Assembly: GCA_945871755.1 (NCBI GenBank)
Contig: CAMBWV010000016.1
Span: 1-9,739, forward strand
Length of the DNA: 9,739 nucleotides
DNA from: an uncultured Bacteroidales bacterium
GTDB taxonomy: Bacteria; Bacteroidota; Bacteroidia; Bacteroidales; Bacteroidaceae
Direction: 5' to 3'
Made by a program: the position numbers and the translations under genes. Positions within the stretch are counted from its first letter, which is position 1, and each line of letters begins with the position of its first letter. The notes under the pieces are model-generated. The model saw only the letters and a program-made list of their open reading frames with translations. It was not told where the DNA came from and made no database searches. This document shows positions 1 to 7,287 of the stretch, one piece after another.

Positions 1-748
1 CAGCGCACGTCACGGCGGTGGCAATGGCTACGTTGAGGCTTTCGCCTGTCGGTGTGCCGATGGGGTAGTTGGGGATGTATAAGCGGTGGGTGATAGATTC
101 GGCTAGGGCTTCCGAGATACCTTTACCCTCGTTGCCCATGACGAGGATGCCCTTGTCGGTGAGTTGTTCGTCGTAGATATTCTTGCCATCTAGGAAGGTG
201 CCATACACGGGCGTGTCCGACGGCAGTTCGCTGACGTATTCCAGCGGGTCGAGGTAGTGCACTCGCACTCGAGCCAAACTACCCATGGTGGCTTGTACGA
301 CTTTCGGCGAGAAGACATCGGCTGTGTGGAGGGAACAGACGACGTGGTGAATGCCGAACCAGTCGGCCAGACGGAGTATCGTGCCGAGATTGCCTGGGTC
401 CTGCACATCGTCCAAAAGGAGTACGAGCTCGCGCGTGGGCAACTCTCGCAAGGCTTCCTCGGAGAGCACGTCGTGCAGAGGCGTCTGGTCAAAAAGAGCA
501 AGGACTTCGCGGGGTGATTTCAGCAATGAGGCACGTGCGATTTCTTCCTCAGTGGCCAGCACACAATTCTCTGCCTTCTTGCCATGGGAACGGAGGAAAC
601 GGTCGGGGCCAGCCAGCAGTTTGCAAGGGAAGTGGCCCAGCAGGTCGCCGACAACCTTGCTTCCTTCGGCGAGAAAGACGTGGTCAGCATCGCGATTCTT
701 CTTCAGCGAAAGCGAACGGATGTACTTTTGTTGATTCTTGGTAAGCAC
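1..748 (-). CDS. SpoU/TrmH-family RNA 2'-O-methyltransferase, C-terminus cut by window edge
   Basis: Predicted SAM-dependent enzyme that methylates a ribose 2'-OH in rRNA or tRNA in the cytoplasm; the target nucleotide cannot be told. The 249 visible residues have an N-terminal substrate-binding part (about 1-95, beginning MLTKNQQKYIRSL) and the knotted SpoU domain. The three family motifs are present: LDDVQDPGNLGTILRLADW at 112-130 (N120, R126), ILVMGNEGKGIS at 201-212 (E207) and GTPTGESLNVAIATAV at 231-246 (S237, N239). Relatives have about 250-265 residues, so only a few C-terminal codons are missing. The start is GTG at 748-746, because an in-frame TAA lies at 769-767 and no ATG falls between them. 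It follows mutS2 by 48 nt, a gap containing the 12-bp palindrome TTATATATATAA (750-761), and is probably the last visible gene of the operon. Family assignment is firm; substrate is unknown. Confidence 0.9.
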   Translation of the reverse strand, partial: MLTKNQQKYIRSLSLKKNRDADHVFLAEGSKVVGDLLGHFPCKLLAGPDRFLRSHGKKAENCVLATEEEIARASLLKSPREVLALFDQTPLHDVLSEEALRELPTRELVLLLDDVQDPGNLGTILRLADWFGIHHVVCSLHTADVFSPKVVQATMGSLARVRVHYLDPLEYVSELPSDTPVYGTFLDGKNIYDEQLTDKGILVMGNEGKGISEALAESITHRLYIPNYPIGTPTGESLNVAIATAVTCA

Positions 749-796
749 CTTATATATATAATAGGGTTAGGGTACTAGGGGAGTAGAAGCGTGACT

Positions 797-3400
797 TTAT
801 TCCAGTTCCACCACGGTGATGCCAGCGCCGCCAAACTGCACATGCTCATCGTGGAAGCGGCGTACGCCATTGACAGTGCCGAGGTAGTTGCGCACGAGGG
901 TTCGGAGTGCGCCCGTGCCTGTGCCGTGAAGGATGCGCACGCGGGATTGCTCGCACTGGATGGCGTCGTCAATGAAATAGGCTGTGGCCGTGAGAGCCTC
1001 GTCGGCTCGCATACCGCGCAAATCAATCTCGGGGCGGAAGTTGAGCTTCTTCTCGTGCATTGCGTCGCGCGTTTCGCGGCTGATGAAGGTCGAAACTTTC
1101 GAGACCGTGTCCACTTGCGGTTTCTCGGCAGGCTCCAGGCGGTTGAGCGGCACCGTAGTGTACATCACGCCGAAGAGCACCTTGGCCGTGCGCGGGCCCA
1201 CCTCAGCAATCTGCCCTACGGAGTGCTGGCCCTTGATGCGGACATAGTTGCCCGCAACCAGTTTCTTAGGCTTCTCGGCCGTAGTTGCCGCAGCCAAGGT
1301 ATTTGCCGCCGCTTGTCCGAGCGCGCCGACCAGTGCACCGAGGCCATTGGGCTGTTCCTGATGCTTCTTGGCTTGGAGTTTGCGCTCCTGTCGGCGTTTG
1401 ATTTTGGCAATCTTGCGAGCAATGGCATCGTCCTCCTCGGTCATATTGAGGGCTTCCTCCTTAAACTCTCCCAGTTTGCGGCGTGCTTCGCGGGTACGCT
1501 CTTTGTCGGCTTGGGCCTCACGGATTTCGCGGATGGTATTCTCGATTTTGGCATTTGATTCTTGGAGCAAGGCTTTGGCTTCCTCCTTCGCCTGTGCCAT
1601 TACCGCCTTTCGCTCCTCTTGGAAGGAAACCATTTCGTGCTCGTAGCTGGCGATGGAGTCCTCCAGTTGCTTCTCGCGTCTATGAATATTGCGGCGCTTG
1701 TTTTCCCAGTACATCTTGTCGCGCACGATGTCCTGGAGATATTTGTCAGACATGACGTAATCCTGTCCTACAATATTCGTGGCGTAGGCGATAACCTCCT
1801 CGGGAATTCCTATCTTACGGGCAATCTCAATGGCGAAGGAGCTGCCCGGATTGCCTATCTGGAGGAGGTAGAGCGGCTGCATGTGGGTGCGGTCGTAGAG
1901 CATGGCGCCGTTGACCACCGAGGTGTGGCTTTGGGCAAAACTCTTCAGGTTCTGATAGTGGGTCGTAATGATACCGTAGGTGGACAGTCGGACAAATTGG
2001 TGGAGGATGGCTTCGGCCAGCGCGCCACCGATTTGCGGCTCGGTGCCGCCGCCAAATTCGTCAATCAGAATCAAGGAGCGCGTGCCGCAATGGCGCATCA
2101 TCTGCTTCATGTTGAGCAGGTGGCTGGAGTAGGTGCTCAGGTCGTCCTCAATGCTTTGCTCGTCGCCGATGTCTATGAAGAGGTCGTCGAAGATGCCCGC
2201 TGTGCTGTCGGGATGAACGGGAATCGGCAGGCCGCATTGCAACATGTATTGCAGCAGACCCACAGTTTTCAGACAGACAGACTTGCCGCCAGCATTCGGT
2301 CCCGAGATAAGGAGGATGCGCTGGCCGTCCTTCAGTTGGATATCGAGTGGCACAATCTCGCGGCCGTGCTTGCGGAGCGACAGGTTGAGCAGCGGATGCT
2401 TGGCCACGCGCCAATCCAGTGTGGGATACTTGACGAGTTTGGGCACGCAGGCTTCCATCTGTTCGGACCAGATGGCCGCAGCGCGCAGGAAGTCAACCTG
2501 CGCGAGAAATTGCAAGGAACCAAGAATCTCGTCCACGTGCGGACGGATGACAGCGGTCAGTTCCTGAAGGATGCGGATAATCTCGCGCTTCTCGGCAGCC
2601 TTGAGTTCGCGGATTTTATTGTTGGCTTCAACCACGGCCGTCGGTTCAATAAATACCGTTTTGCCCGTGGCCGATTCATCGTGGATGATACCTTTTATTT
2701 TGCGTTTTAGGGAGGGCGCAACGGGAATGACTAATCGGCCATCTCGCAGGGTAGGGCTGACGTCGCGGTCGATATATCCTTCGCTCTGCGCCTCGGCAAT
2801 GATGCTGCGCAACGAGTGGGAGATGCTTCGCACCGTCACCTCCATCGTGTGGCGAATAGACAGGAGTTCGCTGGAAGCCGTGTCCTTCACCTTGCCATAT
2901 TTATTGAGCGTTTCGTCAATGCGGCGAATGATTTGCGGAAAGGTATGTACGCCCTCCGTCAGGCGGAAGAGGGCCGGATAGGGGTGGGCGTCGGGAGAAT
3001 CGGTAGGCGTATTGTCGTTGGGCTCTTCGTTTTCCTCGTCCGCCTCTTCGTTATCCTCGTTGTCGCGACGGAAGAAATCCACCAGAGCAACGACGGTGGC
3101 CAGCGAGCGTTTGAGGTCGAAGAGGTCTATCTCTTCCATATAGGTGCGCTCGGGGCGGATGCGCAACAGCGGTTGGCGCACGTCAAAGAAGTGCTCCTCA
3201 TACACATCGTCCTCCTCCTGCATGAATTGGGCAAACTCGCTCACGCGGCGCAGCGATTCCTGCACTTCGAGGAAGTGTCGGCTGAATTGCAGATGGCGGT
3301 CCACCCATTCCGTTCCCAGCACGGACATACAGCGTCCTTTGATTTGGGTACGGATATCGGAGAATCCTATTTTCTTTTCAAAATTATCGGGATAAATCAT
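797..3400 (-). CDS. mutS2: MutS2 (MutS-like ATPase with KOW-like and Smr domains)
   Basis: MutS2-family ATPase of 867 residues. The family lacks the mismatch-recognition domain of MutS; in other bacteria it has been linked to suppression of recombination and to splitting of collided ribosomes. Visible parts: N-terminal core/lever region (1-350); Walker A GPNAGGKS at 367-374; signature GDEQSIEDDLSTYSSH at 412-427; Walker B LILIDEFG at 443-450 (D447, E448); TTH switch at 479-481; long charged coiled coil at about 555-680; KOW-like segment at about 712-757; Smr domain at about 788-867 with IDLRG (792-796) and HGTGTG (825-830). Roughly 780-850 residues is usual. Part of the excess is an acidic low-complexity stretch at about 113-130 (DNEDNEEADEENEEPNDN), probably a disordered loop. 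ATG at 3400 is only 3 nt beyond the stop of the upstream HD gene, indicating translational coupling. Nuclease activity of the Smr domain is not proven by sequence. Confidence 0.97.
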   Translation of the reverse strand: MIYPDNFEKKIGFSDIRTQIKGRCMSVLGTEWVDRHLQFSRHFLEVQESLRRVSEFAQFMQEEDDVYEEHFFDVRQPLLRIRPERTYMEEIDLFDLKRSLATVVALVDFFRRDNEDNEEADEENEEPNDNTPTDSPDAHPYPALFRLTEGVHTFPQIIRRIDETLNKYGKVKDTASSELLSIRHTMEVTVRSISHSLRSIIAEAQSEGYIDRDVSPTLRDGRLVIPVAPSLKRKIKGIIHDESATGKTVFIEPTAVVEANNKIRELKAAEKREIIRILQELTAVIRPHVDEILGSLQFLAQVDFLRAAAIWSEQMEACVPKLVKYPTLDWRVAKHPLLNLSLRKHGREIVPLDIQLKDGQRILLISGPNAGGKSVCLKTVGLLQYMLQCGLPIPVHPDSTAGIFDDLFIDIGDEQSIEDDLSTYSSHLLNMKQMMRHCGTRSLILIDEFGGGTEPQIGGALAEAILHQFVRLSTYGIITTHYQNLKSFAQSHTSVVNGAMLYDRTHMQPLYLLQIGNPGSSFAIEIARKIGIPEEVIAYATNIVGQDYVMSDKYLQDIVRDKMYWENKRRNIHRREKQLEDSIASYEHEMVSFQEERKAVMAQAKEEAKALLQESNAKIENTIREIREAQADKERTREARRKLGEFKEEALNMTEEDDAIARKIAKIKRRQERKLQAKKHQEQPNGLGALVGALGQAAANTLAAATTAEKPKKLVAGNYVRIKGQHSVGQIAEVGPRTAKVLFGVMYTTVPLNRLEPAEKPQVDTVSKVSTFISRETRDAMHEKKLNFRPEIDLRGMRADEALTATAYFIDDAIQCEQSRVRILHGTGTGALRTLVRNYLGTVNGVRRFHDEHVQFGGAGITVVELE

Positions 3401-3403
3401 GGG

Positions 3404-4039
3404 TTAATATTTAGTCGTTTTCTCCAAGCAGTTGGAGGATAGTAGGTCGGCCACCTGGAGGAGGCTGACCAACGGGCACTTTTCCATGGCAGCGTAAAAG
3501 GCATAGCGCGAGGCGGAGCCTGCTTCCGCCATGTCAAACATACCCATGTGCCAGCGGATGGCCAGCAATTCCTCTTGCTTGAGGCGAATGAACCAGTTGA
3601 GAATCAGGCAAGACTTCTCGCCGTGGCCGAAGGGGAAATCGTCCTTCACTTCATAGCCAGGATAACTCACCCAGCGTCCCGTCTCGTCCTTCTTCCATTT
3701 TTCCTTTTGGTGGTAGAGTTTGGTCTTGCACAGGTCGTGCAGGAGGGTGGCGATGGCGATGCTCTCCATACTTATCGGTTCGCTGAACGGCGTATCGGGT
3801 TGCTCAAGGGCGGGGGCAATCACGGACTTATACACCTTGCAGGCTGTGTGGAACACATTGATGGAGTGCTGGCAGAGGCCGCCCATCTCGTTCAGGTGGT
3901 AGTTGGTGGACGAGGGCGCTGTATAGAAATCGGTTGTTTCTAGATAATCCAGCAGTTTGTCAATGCCTTCGCGATGGATATGCTCGTGGCAGAGTGCAAT
4001 GAAGGTGGCCTTGTTGTCGGCTATCTGTTCGGGAGTCAT
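3404..4039 (-). CDS. HD-domain phosphohydrolase, function unknown
   Basis: A 211-residue soluble protein consisting mostly of one HD metal-dependent phosphohydrolase domain. The expected metal ligands are all visible: H58 in GGLCQHS, H101-D102 in LLHDLCK, H139 in FGHGEKS, H164 in IRWHMG and D198 in VADLLS. The GGLxxH ... LLHDxxK ... FxHGEKS order resembles the HD half of YhaM-type 3'-5' exoribonucleases, but the N-terminal OB-fold of YhaM is absent, so ribonuclease activity is only a guess; a nucleotide phosphohydrolase is equally possible. No signal peptide or membrane segment is seen. It lies between the tRNA nucleotidyltransferase gene (52 nt upstream) and mutS2 (3 nt downstream), suggesting an RNA-related task. 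The ATG at 4039 is preceded by AACCCTAAT about 11 nt upstream, a motif shared with the gene before it. Confidence 0.88.
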   Translation of the reverse strand: MTPEQIADNKATFIALCHEHIHREGIDKLLDYLETTDFYTAPSSTNYHLNEMGGLCQHSINVFHTACKVYKSVIAPALEQPDTPFSEPISMESIAIATLLHDLCKTKLYHQKEKWKKDETGRWVSYPGYEVKDDFPFGHGEKSCLILNWFIRLKQEELLAIRWHMGMFDMAEAGSASRYAFYAAMEKCPLVSLLQVADLLSSNCLEKTTKY

Positions 4040-4091
4040 AGTAGAAGGGGATTAGGGTTACGATGGGGGGAGGTAAGTACAGATGTCGGTA

Positions 4092-5540
4092 TCAGCTGGA
4101 AGGAGTTTCCTTCACTTCCAACTGAAACAAATCCCTGGCGCGTTGGATGACGAAGGCCAAGGCTGGCTCGTGCTCGTTGGGAATCTTCCCGTCGAGGATG
4201 CCGTCCTTTAGTTCCGTTTTGAGCACGCCAATCTCGCGGCAGGGCGTCAGTCCGAAGAGGCGCATAATTTCTTCGCCATCCACGGGAGGCTGGAAGTTGC
4301 GGATGCGGTCCTTCTCCTCAATATCCTTGAGTTTGATGCGAACGAGTTTGAAGTTGTTGAGGAAGTTGCGCTTCTTCGTTTCGTTACGGCTGGTGATGTC
4401 TGCTTCGCACAGGGTCATGAGGTCGTCAATGTCGTCGCCCGCTTCGAAGAGTAGGCGGCGCACCGCGCTATCCGTTACGATGTCGTCGGCGATGGCGATG
4501 GGGCGCATGTGGAGGTCAACGAGCTTCTTGACGTACTTCATGCGCTCGTCCAGTGGCAGTTTCAGTCGGCGGAAGAGCGGTTGGATGAGTTTCGCACCTA
4601 GGTAGTTGTGGTTGTGGAAGGTCCATCCCACTAGGGGTTCCCAGCGCTTGCAGAGGGGTTTGCCGATGTCGTGCAAGAGGGCTGCCCAGCGCAGGTAGAG
4701 GTTGTCGCTCAGCCGCGCCACGTTGTCCAATACCTCCAGCGTATGGTAGAAATTATTCTTGTGCGAGCGGCCGTTCTTGGTTTCGACCACGTCGAGCGCT
4801 GATACTTCGGGCAGAATCAGTTCGAGCAAGCCGCTCCGTTGCAGTTCCACAAATCCGCGCGAGGGCTGGTCGCTCATCATAATCTTGTTGAGCTCCACGA
4901 TGATGCGCTCCGCACTCACAATCTTAATGCGCTCGCGGTTGCGTCCCAGGGCTTCGAAGGTTTCCTCCTCAATCTGGAAATGCAGTGTTGTGGCAAAGCG
5001 CACACAGCGCATCATGCGCAGCGGGTCGTCGCTGAAGGTGATGTCGGGGTCGAGGGGCGTGGCAATGATACCGTCCTCAATGTCCATCACACCGCCGAAG
5101 GGGTCAACGAGTTCGCCCAAGCGGTCGTGGTTGAGGCAGATAGCCAGAGCGTTGATGGTGAAGTCGCGGCGGTTTTGGTCGTCCTCCAGTGTGCCGTCCT
5201 CCACGATAGGTTTTCGCGAGTCGTGGGTGTAGCTTTCGCGGCGGGCACCTACAAACTCCACCTCCTGGCCCTTCCATTTCAGTTGGGCTGTGCCGAAGTT
5301 GCGGAATACCGACAAGTGCGCACCGTGGCCAATACGCGCCTTGACGGCCTCGGCAATGGCAATGCCGCTGCCTTTGACCACCACGTCAATATCTTTCGAC
5401 GGGCGGTTCATCAGCAAATCGCGCACGTAGCCGCCAATGACGTAGCATTCCATATTGAGTTCGTCGGCCACTTGACCAATGAGTTGGAAGATGGGACCGC
5501 TGACCTTATCTTTGAGTTCCTCAAGAGAGAAATGTTGCAT
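4092..5540 (-). CDS. cca: CCA-adding tRNA nucleotidyltransferase / poly(A) polymerase family with HD domain
   Basis: Class II nucleotidyltransferase of 482 residues, predicted to add or repair the 3' CCA end of tRNA in the cytoplasm. Visible parts: YVIGGYVRDLLM at 33-44; catalytic pair D50 and D52 in SKDIDVVV; RRDFTINALAI at 124-134; DDPLRMMRCVRFA at 171-183; neck and body regions rich in ER/EL motifs (ERIIVEL, 211-217); and an HD domain with H266 in NNFYHTLEVLDNVA and LLHDIGK at 288-294. Bacterial poly(A) polymerase I has the same head domain, so the CCA role rests on overall resemblance to the HD-containing CCA enzymes of Bacteroidetes and is somewhat less certain than the family. It is the first gene of the minus-strand cluster, with promoter box TACTTTTG at 5708-5701 and a leader of roughly 150 nt containing a hairpin. 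ATG at 5540 directly follows AACCCTAAT; no Shine-Dalgarno sequence is present. Confidence 0.92.
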   Translation of the reverse strand: MQHFSLEELKDKVSGPIFQLIGQVADELNMECYVIGGYVRDLLMNRPSKDIDVVVKGSGIAIAEAVKARIGHGAHLSVFRNFGTAQLKWKGQEVEFVGARRESYTHDSRKPIVEDGTLEDDQNRRDFTINALAICLNHDRLGELVDPFGGVMDIEDGIIATPLDPDITFSDDPLRMMRCVRFATTLHFQIEEETFEALGRNRERIKIVSAERIIVELNKIMMSDQPSRGFVELQRSGLLELILPEVSALDVVETKNGRSHKNNFYHTLEVLDNVARLSDNLYLRWAALLHDIGKPLCKRWEPLVGWTFHNHNYLGAKLIQPLFRRLKLPLDERMKYVKKLVDLHMRPIAIADDIVTDSAVRRLLFEAGDDIDDLMTLCEADITSRNETKKRNFLNNFKLVRIKLKDIEEKDRIRNFQPPVDGEEIMRLFGLTPCREIGVLKTELKDGILDGKIPNEHEPALAFVIQRARDLFQLEVKETPSS

Positions 5541-5587
5541 ATTAGGGTTGGTTGTCTAGGAAAGTTTTAGGAAGGGGGAAGAAACTG

Positions 5588-5640
5588 GGCCACCTTTCTG
5601 CGCGAGCCTATTCCTGAGAGTAGCCGCGCGGTCTGTGGCC
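5588..5640 (-). promoter_or_regulatory. Two-part hairpin in the cca operon leader
   Basis: The arms GGCCAC (5588-5593) and GTGGCC (5635-5640) are perfectly complementary, and inside them GCGCG (5600-5604) pairs with CGCGC (5625-5629). A short purine-rich internal loop separates the two helices on the minus-strand transcript; the terminal loop contains AATAGG. No T-run follows, so it is not an intrinsic terminator. It could be an RNA control element or mRNA-stabilising structure. Confidence 0.5.
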
Positions 5641-5700
5641 AAGTTGTCAAGGCAGGTTTTATCTTCCTCTGAAACATTAAGTCGAGCCTACCTCAACTTG

Positions 5701-5708
5701 CAAAAGTA
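5701..5708 (-). promoter_or_regulatory. -7 box of the cca/HD/mutS2/trmH operon promoter
   Basis: On the minus strand positions 5708-5701 read TACTTTTG, an exact match to the Bacteroidetes -7 consensus TAnnTTTG. The start of transcription would fall near 5694, giving a leader of about 150 nt before the cca ATG. A TTTG-like -33 box at the usual distance is not obvious, so the call rests on the -7 box and its position. Confidence 0.6.
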
Positions 5709-5719
5709 CAAAAAATCTG

Positions 5720-5762
5720 CCGAATTTGCCTATCTCTCCCCGTGCGTATTCACCGAATTTGC
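5720..5762. repeat. Exact 10-bp direct repeat between the divergent promoters
   Basis: CCGAATTTGC occurs at 5720-5729 and again at 5753-5762, with 33 bp between starts, close to three helical turns. Both copies lie between the two divergent -7 boxes, where an activator or repressor could act on both promoters. A regulator is not identifiable from this window. Confidence 0.55.
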
Positions 5763-5804
5763 GAAATTTCTGTCTTGCATAGGATTCAAACTAGAATAAA
5801 TTCG

Positions 5805-5812
5805 TACTTTTG
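5805..5812 (+). promoter_or_regulatory. -7 box of the ugd promoter
   Basis: TACTTTTG matches TAnnTTTG exactly and lies 117 nt upstream of the ugd ATG. Transcription would begin near 5818, just before a pair of AATAGGCTG repeats. No clear TTTG is seen 19-21 bp upstream, so strength and activity are uncertain. Confidence 0.6.
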
Positions 5813-5828
5813 TCTGATTTGAATAGGG

Positions 5829-5849
5829 AATAGGCTGGCCAATAGGCTG
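5829..5849 (+). repeat. Tandem AATAGGCTG repeat at the ugd transcript start
   Basis: AATAGGCTG is found at 5829-5837 and 5841-5849, a 12-bp period, directly after the expected ugd transcription start. A related GAATAGGG precedes it at 5821-5828. The same GGAATAGGCT 10-mer occurs in reverse orientation at 5605-5614 in the cca leader. Confidence 0.5.
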
Positions 5850-5929
5850 CTGATAGACCGCAGAAATCGCGCGTATTTCCCCGTTCTGTACCCCTTTTTA
5901 TAGCATAATAACTTCAAAGCATAACCACC

Positions 5930-7213
5930 ATGCGTGAGTTCCCCAATCTGAAAATTGCCGTAGCCGGTACAGGCTATGTAGGTCTGAGTATTGCCACCCT
6001 CCTTTCGCAGCACCACGAGGTGACTGCCGTTGACGTTGTGCCCGAGAAGGTGGATAAAATCAATCATCGCGAGTCGCCCATCCAGGACGAATACATCGAA
6101 AAATACCTTGCCGAGAAACCGCTGCGCCTCACCGCCACCCTCGACGGCGCCTCTGCCTATCGCGATGCCGACTTCGTGGTTATCGCTGCGCCCACTAACT
6201 ACGACCCGCAGCGCAACTTCTTCGATACGCACCACATCGAAGATGTCATCGATCTCGTGCTGAGTGTCAATCCGCAGGCTGTGATGGTCATCAAGAGTAC
6301 TATCCCCGTGGGCTACTGCCAGCGTATCTACGAGCGCTACGGTGCCGACCTGCGTCTGCTCTTCTCGCCTGAGTTCCTGCGCGAGAGCAAGGCGCTCTAC
6401 GACAACCTCTATCCCAGCCGCATCATCCTCGGCACGCCCAAACTCTTCCCCGTCAATCGTCCCGAAGAACTGGAAGCGGCTGCCCACACCTTTGCCCAGT
6501 TGCTGGTAGAAGGGGCTGAGCGCACCGATACGCCCGTGCTCTTCATGGGACTCAAGGAGGCCGAGGCGGTCAAGCTCTTTGCCAATACCTACTTGGCACT
6601 CCGCGTCAGCTACTTCAACGAACTCGACACCTACGCTGAGGTCAAGGGCCTGGATTCTGCCGCTATCATCGAAGGCATCGGCCTCGACCCGCGCATTGGT
6701 ATGCACTACAACAATCCCTCCTTCGGCTACGGCGGTTACTGCCTGCCCAAGGATACGAAGCAACTCCTGGCCAACTATGCCGACGTGCCCCAGCAGATGA
6801 TGTCGGCCATCGTCGAGAGCAACCGCACCCGCAAGGATTACATTGCCGACGCTGTCCTGCGCAAGGCGGGCTGGTATGGCTACTCCGAGAACAACGAGTG
6901 GAATGCGGCAAGCGGCACGGGCAAAACGCCTCCCACGATTGGCGTCTATCGCCTCACGATGAAATCCAATTCCGACAACTTCCGCCAGTCGGCCATTCAG
7001 GGTATTATGAAGCGCATCAAGGCCAAGGGTGCAGAAATCATTATCTACGAACCCACGCTCCAGCCGGGCACGCTCTTCTTTGGCTCAAAGGTCATTGGCG
7101 ACCTAGCCGAATTCAAGGCGCAGAGCAAAGCCATCATCGCCAACCGCTTCGACGAGGCCCTGAGCGACGTGGCCGACAAGGTCTATACCCGCGACATCTT
7201 CCGCCGCGACTAG
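5930..7213 (+). CDS. ugd: UDP-glucose 6-dehydrogenase
   Basis: Cytoplasmic enzyme oxidising UDP-glucose to UDP-glucuronate with two NAD+, a precursor for capsule and exopolysaccharide sugars. The 427-residue protein has the N-terminal Rossmann motif GTGYVG at 13-18 with D35 for the NAD ribose, KSTIPVG at 122-128, SPEFLRES at 146-153 (E148), the central helix [18 protein letters not shown] with K215 and N219, and the catalytic-cysteine motif [10 protein letters not shown] at 266-275 (C271, K274, D275). The C-terminal sugar-binding domain contains [16 protein letters not shown] (337-352). Length is slightly above the usual 390-420 because of a loop at about 316-334. All key residues are present, so it should be active. 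UDP-N-acetylmannosamine dehydrogenase is a less likely alternative. ATG at 5930 fits the N-terminus. The NusG paralog downstream suggests a surface-polysaccharide context. Confidence 0.95.
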   Translation: MREFPNLKIAVAGTGYVGLSIATLLSQHHEVTAVDVVPEKVDKINHRESPIQDEYIEKYLAEKPLRLTATLDGASAYRDADFVVIAAPTNYDPQRNFFDTHHIEDVIDLVLSVNPQAVMVIKSTIPVGYCQRIYERYGADLRLLFSPEFLRESKALYDNLYPSRIILGTPKLFPVNRPEELEAAAHTFAQLLVEGAERTDTPVLFMGLKEAEAVKLFANTYLALRVSYFNELDTYAEVKGLDSAAIIEGIGLDPRIGMHYNNPSFGYGGYCLPKDTKQLLANYADVPQQMMSAIVESNRTRKDYIADAVLRKAGWYGYSENNEWNAASGTGKTPPTIGVYRLTMKSNSDNFRQSAIQGIMKRIKAKGAEIIIYEPTLQPGTLFFGSKVIGDLAEFKAQSKAIIANRFDEALSDVADKVYTRDIFRRD

Positions 7214-7287
7214 TCGCTGTCTTTCCCTTTCCCTCGCACCTCCCAGTCCCTACGAATCTCCACCATCTCCATACCCCATCCCCATCC
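7214..7287 (+). promoter_or_regulatory. C-rich, G-poor leader before the NusG paralog (possible Rho-loading tract)
   Basis: By hand count this 74-nt gap has 38 C, 20 T, 11 A and only 5 G on the transcribed sense strand, with no hairpin visible. It ends in CCCCATCCCCATCC just before the ATG. High C over G in untranslated RNA is the hallmark of Rho utilisation sites. However, the gap before the HD gene is equally C-rich on its own transcript (23 C, 3 G in 51 nt), so this may simply be how this genome marks translation starts. Confidence 0.4.

Larger units (their letters stand above)
5541..5929. promoter_or_regulatory. Divergent regulatory region between cca and ugd (389 bp, no gene)
   Basis: This gene-free stretch drives both gene blocks. 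Two outward-facing TAnnTTTG boxes lie about 97 bp apart. Between them is a directly repeated 10-mer, and outside them lie the two leaders with TAGGCT copies and, on the cca side, a hairpin. No ORF with protein-like composition was found: a long minus-strand ORF that enters from the ugd gene is an antisense shadow. Confidence 0.75.

Noticed and set aside
762..780. TAGGGTTAGGGTACTAGGG, reminiscent of telomere repeats
   Set aside because: There are only two imperfect units in a bacterial operon gap; it is better described as the shared C-rich start-site motif on the minus strand.
1562..2710. 382-codon plus-strand frame opposite mutS2
   Set aside because: It is an antisense shadow of MutS2 ATPase codons; the true frame has all family motifs.
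5786..6763. 325-codon minus-strand frame opposite ugd
   Set aside because: It lies antisense to a complete, motif-rich UDP-glucose dehydrogenase gene and extends into the promoter region; no family resemblance was seen.
6898..7287. Upstream extension of the NusG paralog frame into ugd
   Set aside because: The extension is out-of-frame ugd sequence plus the C-rich gap; homology to UpxY begins at the ATG at 7288.
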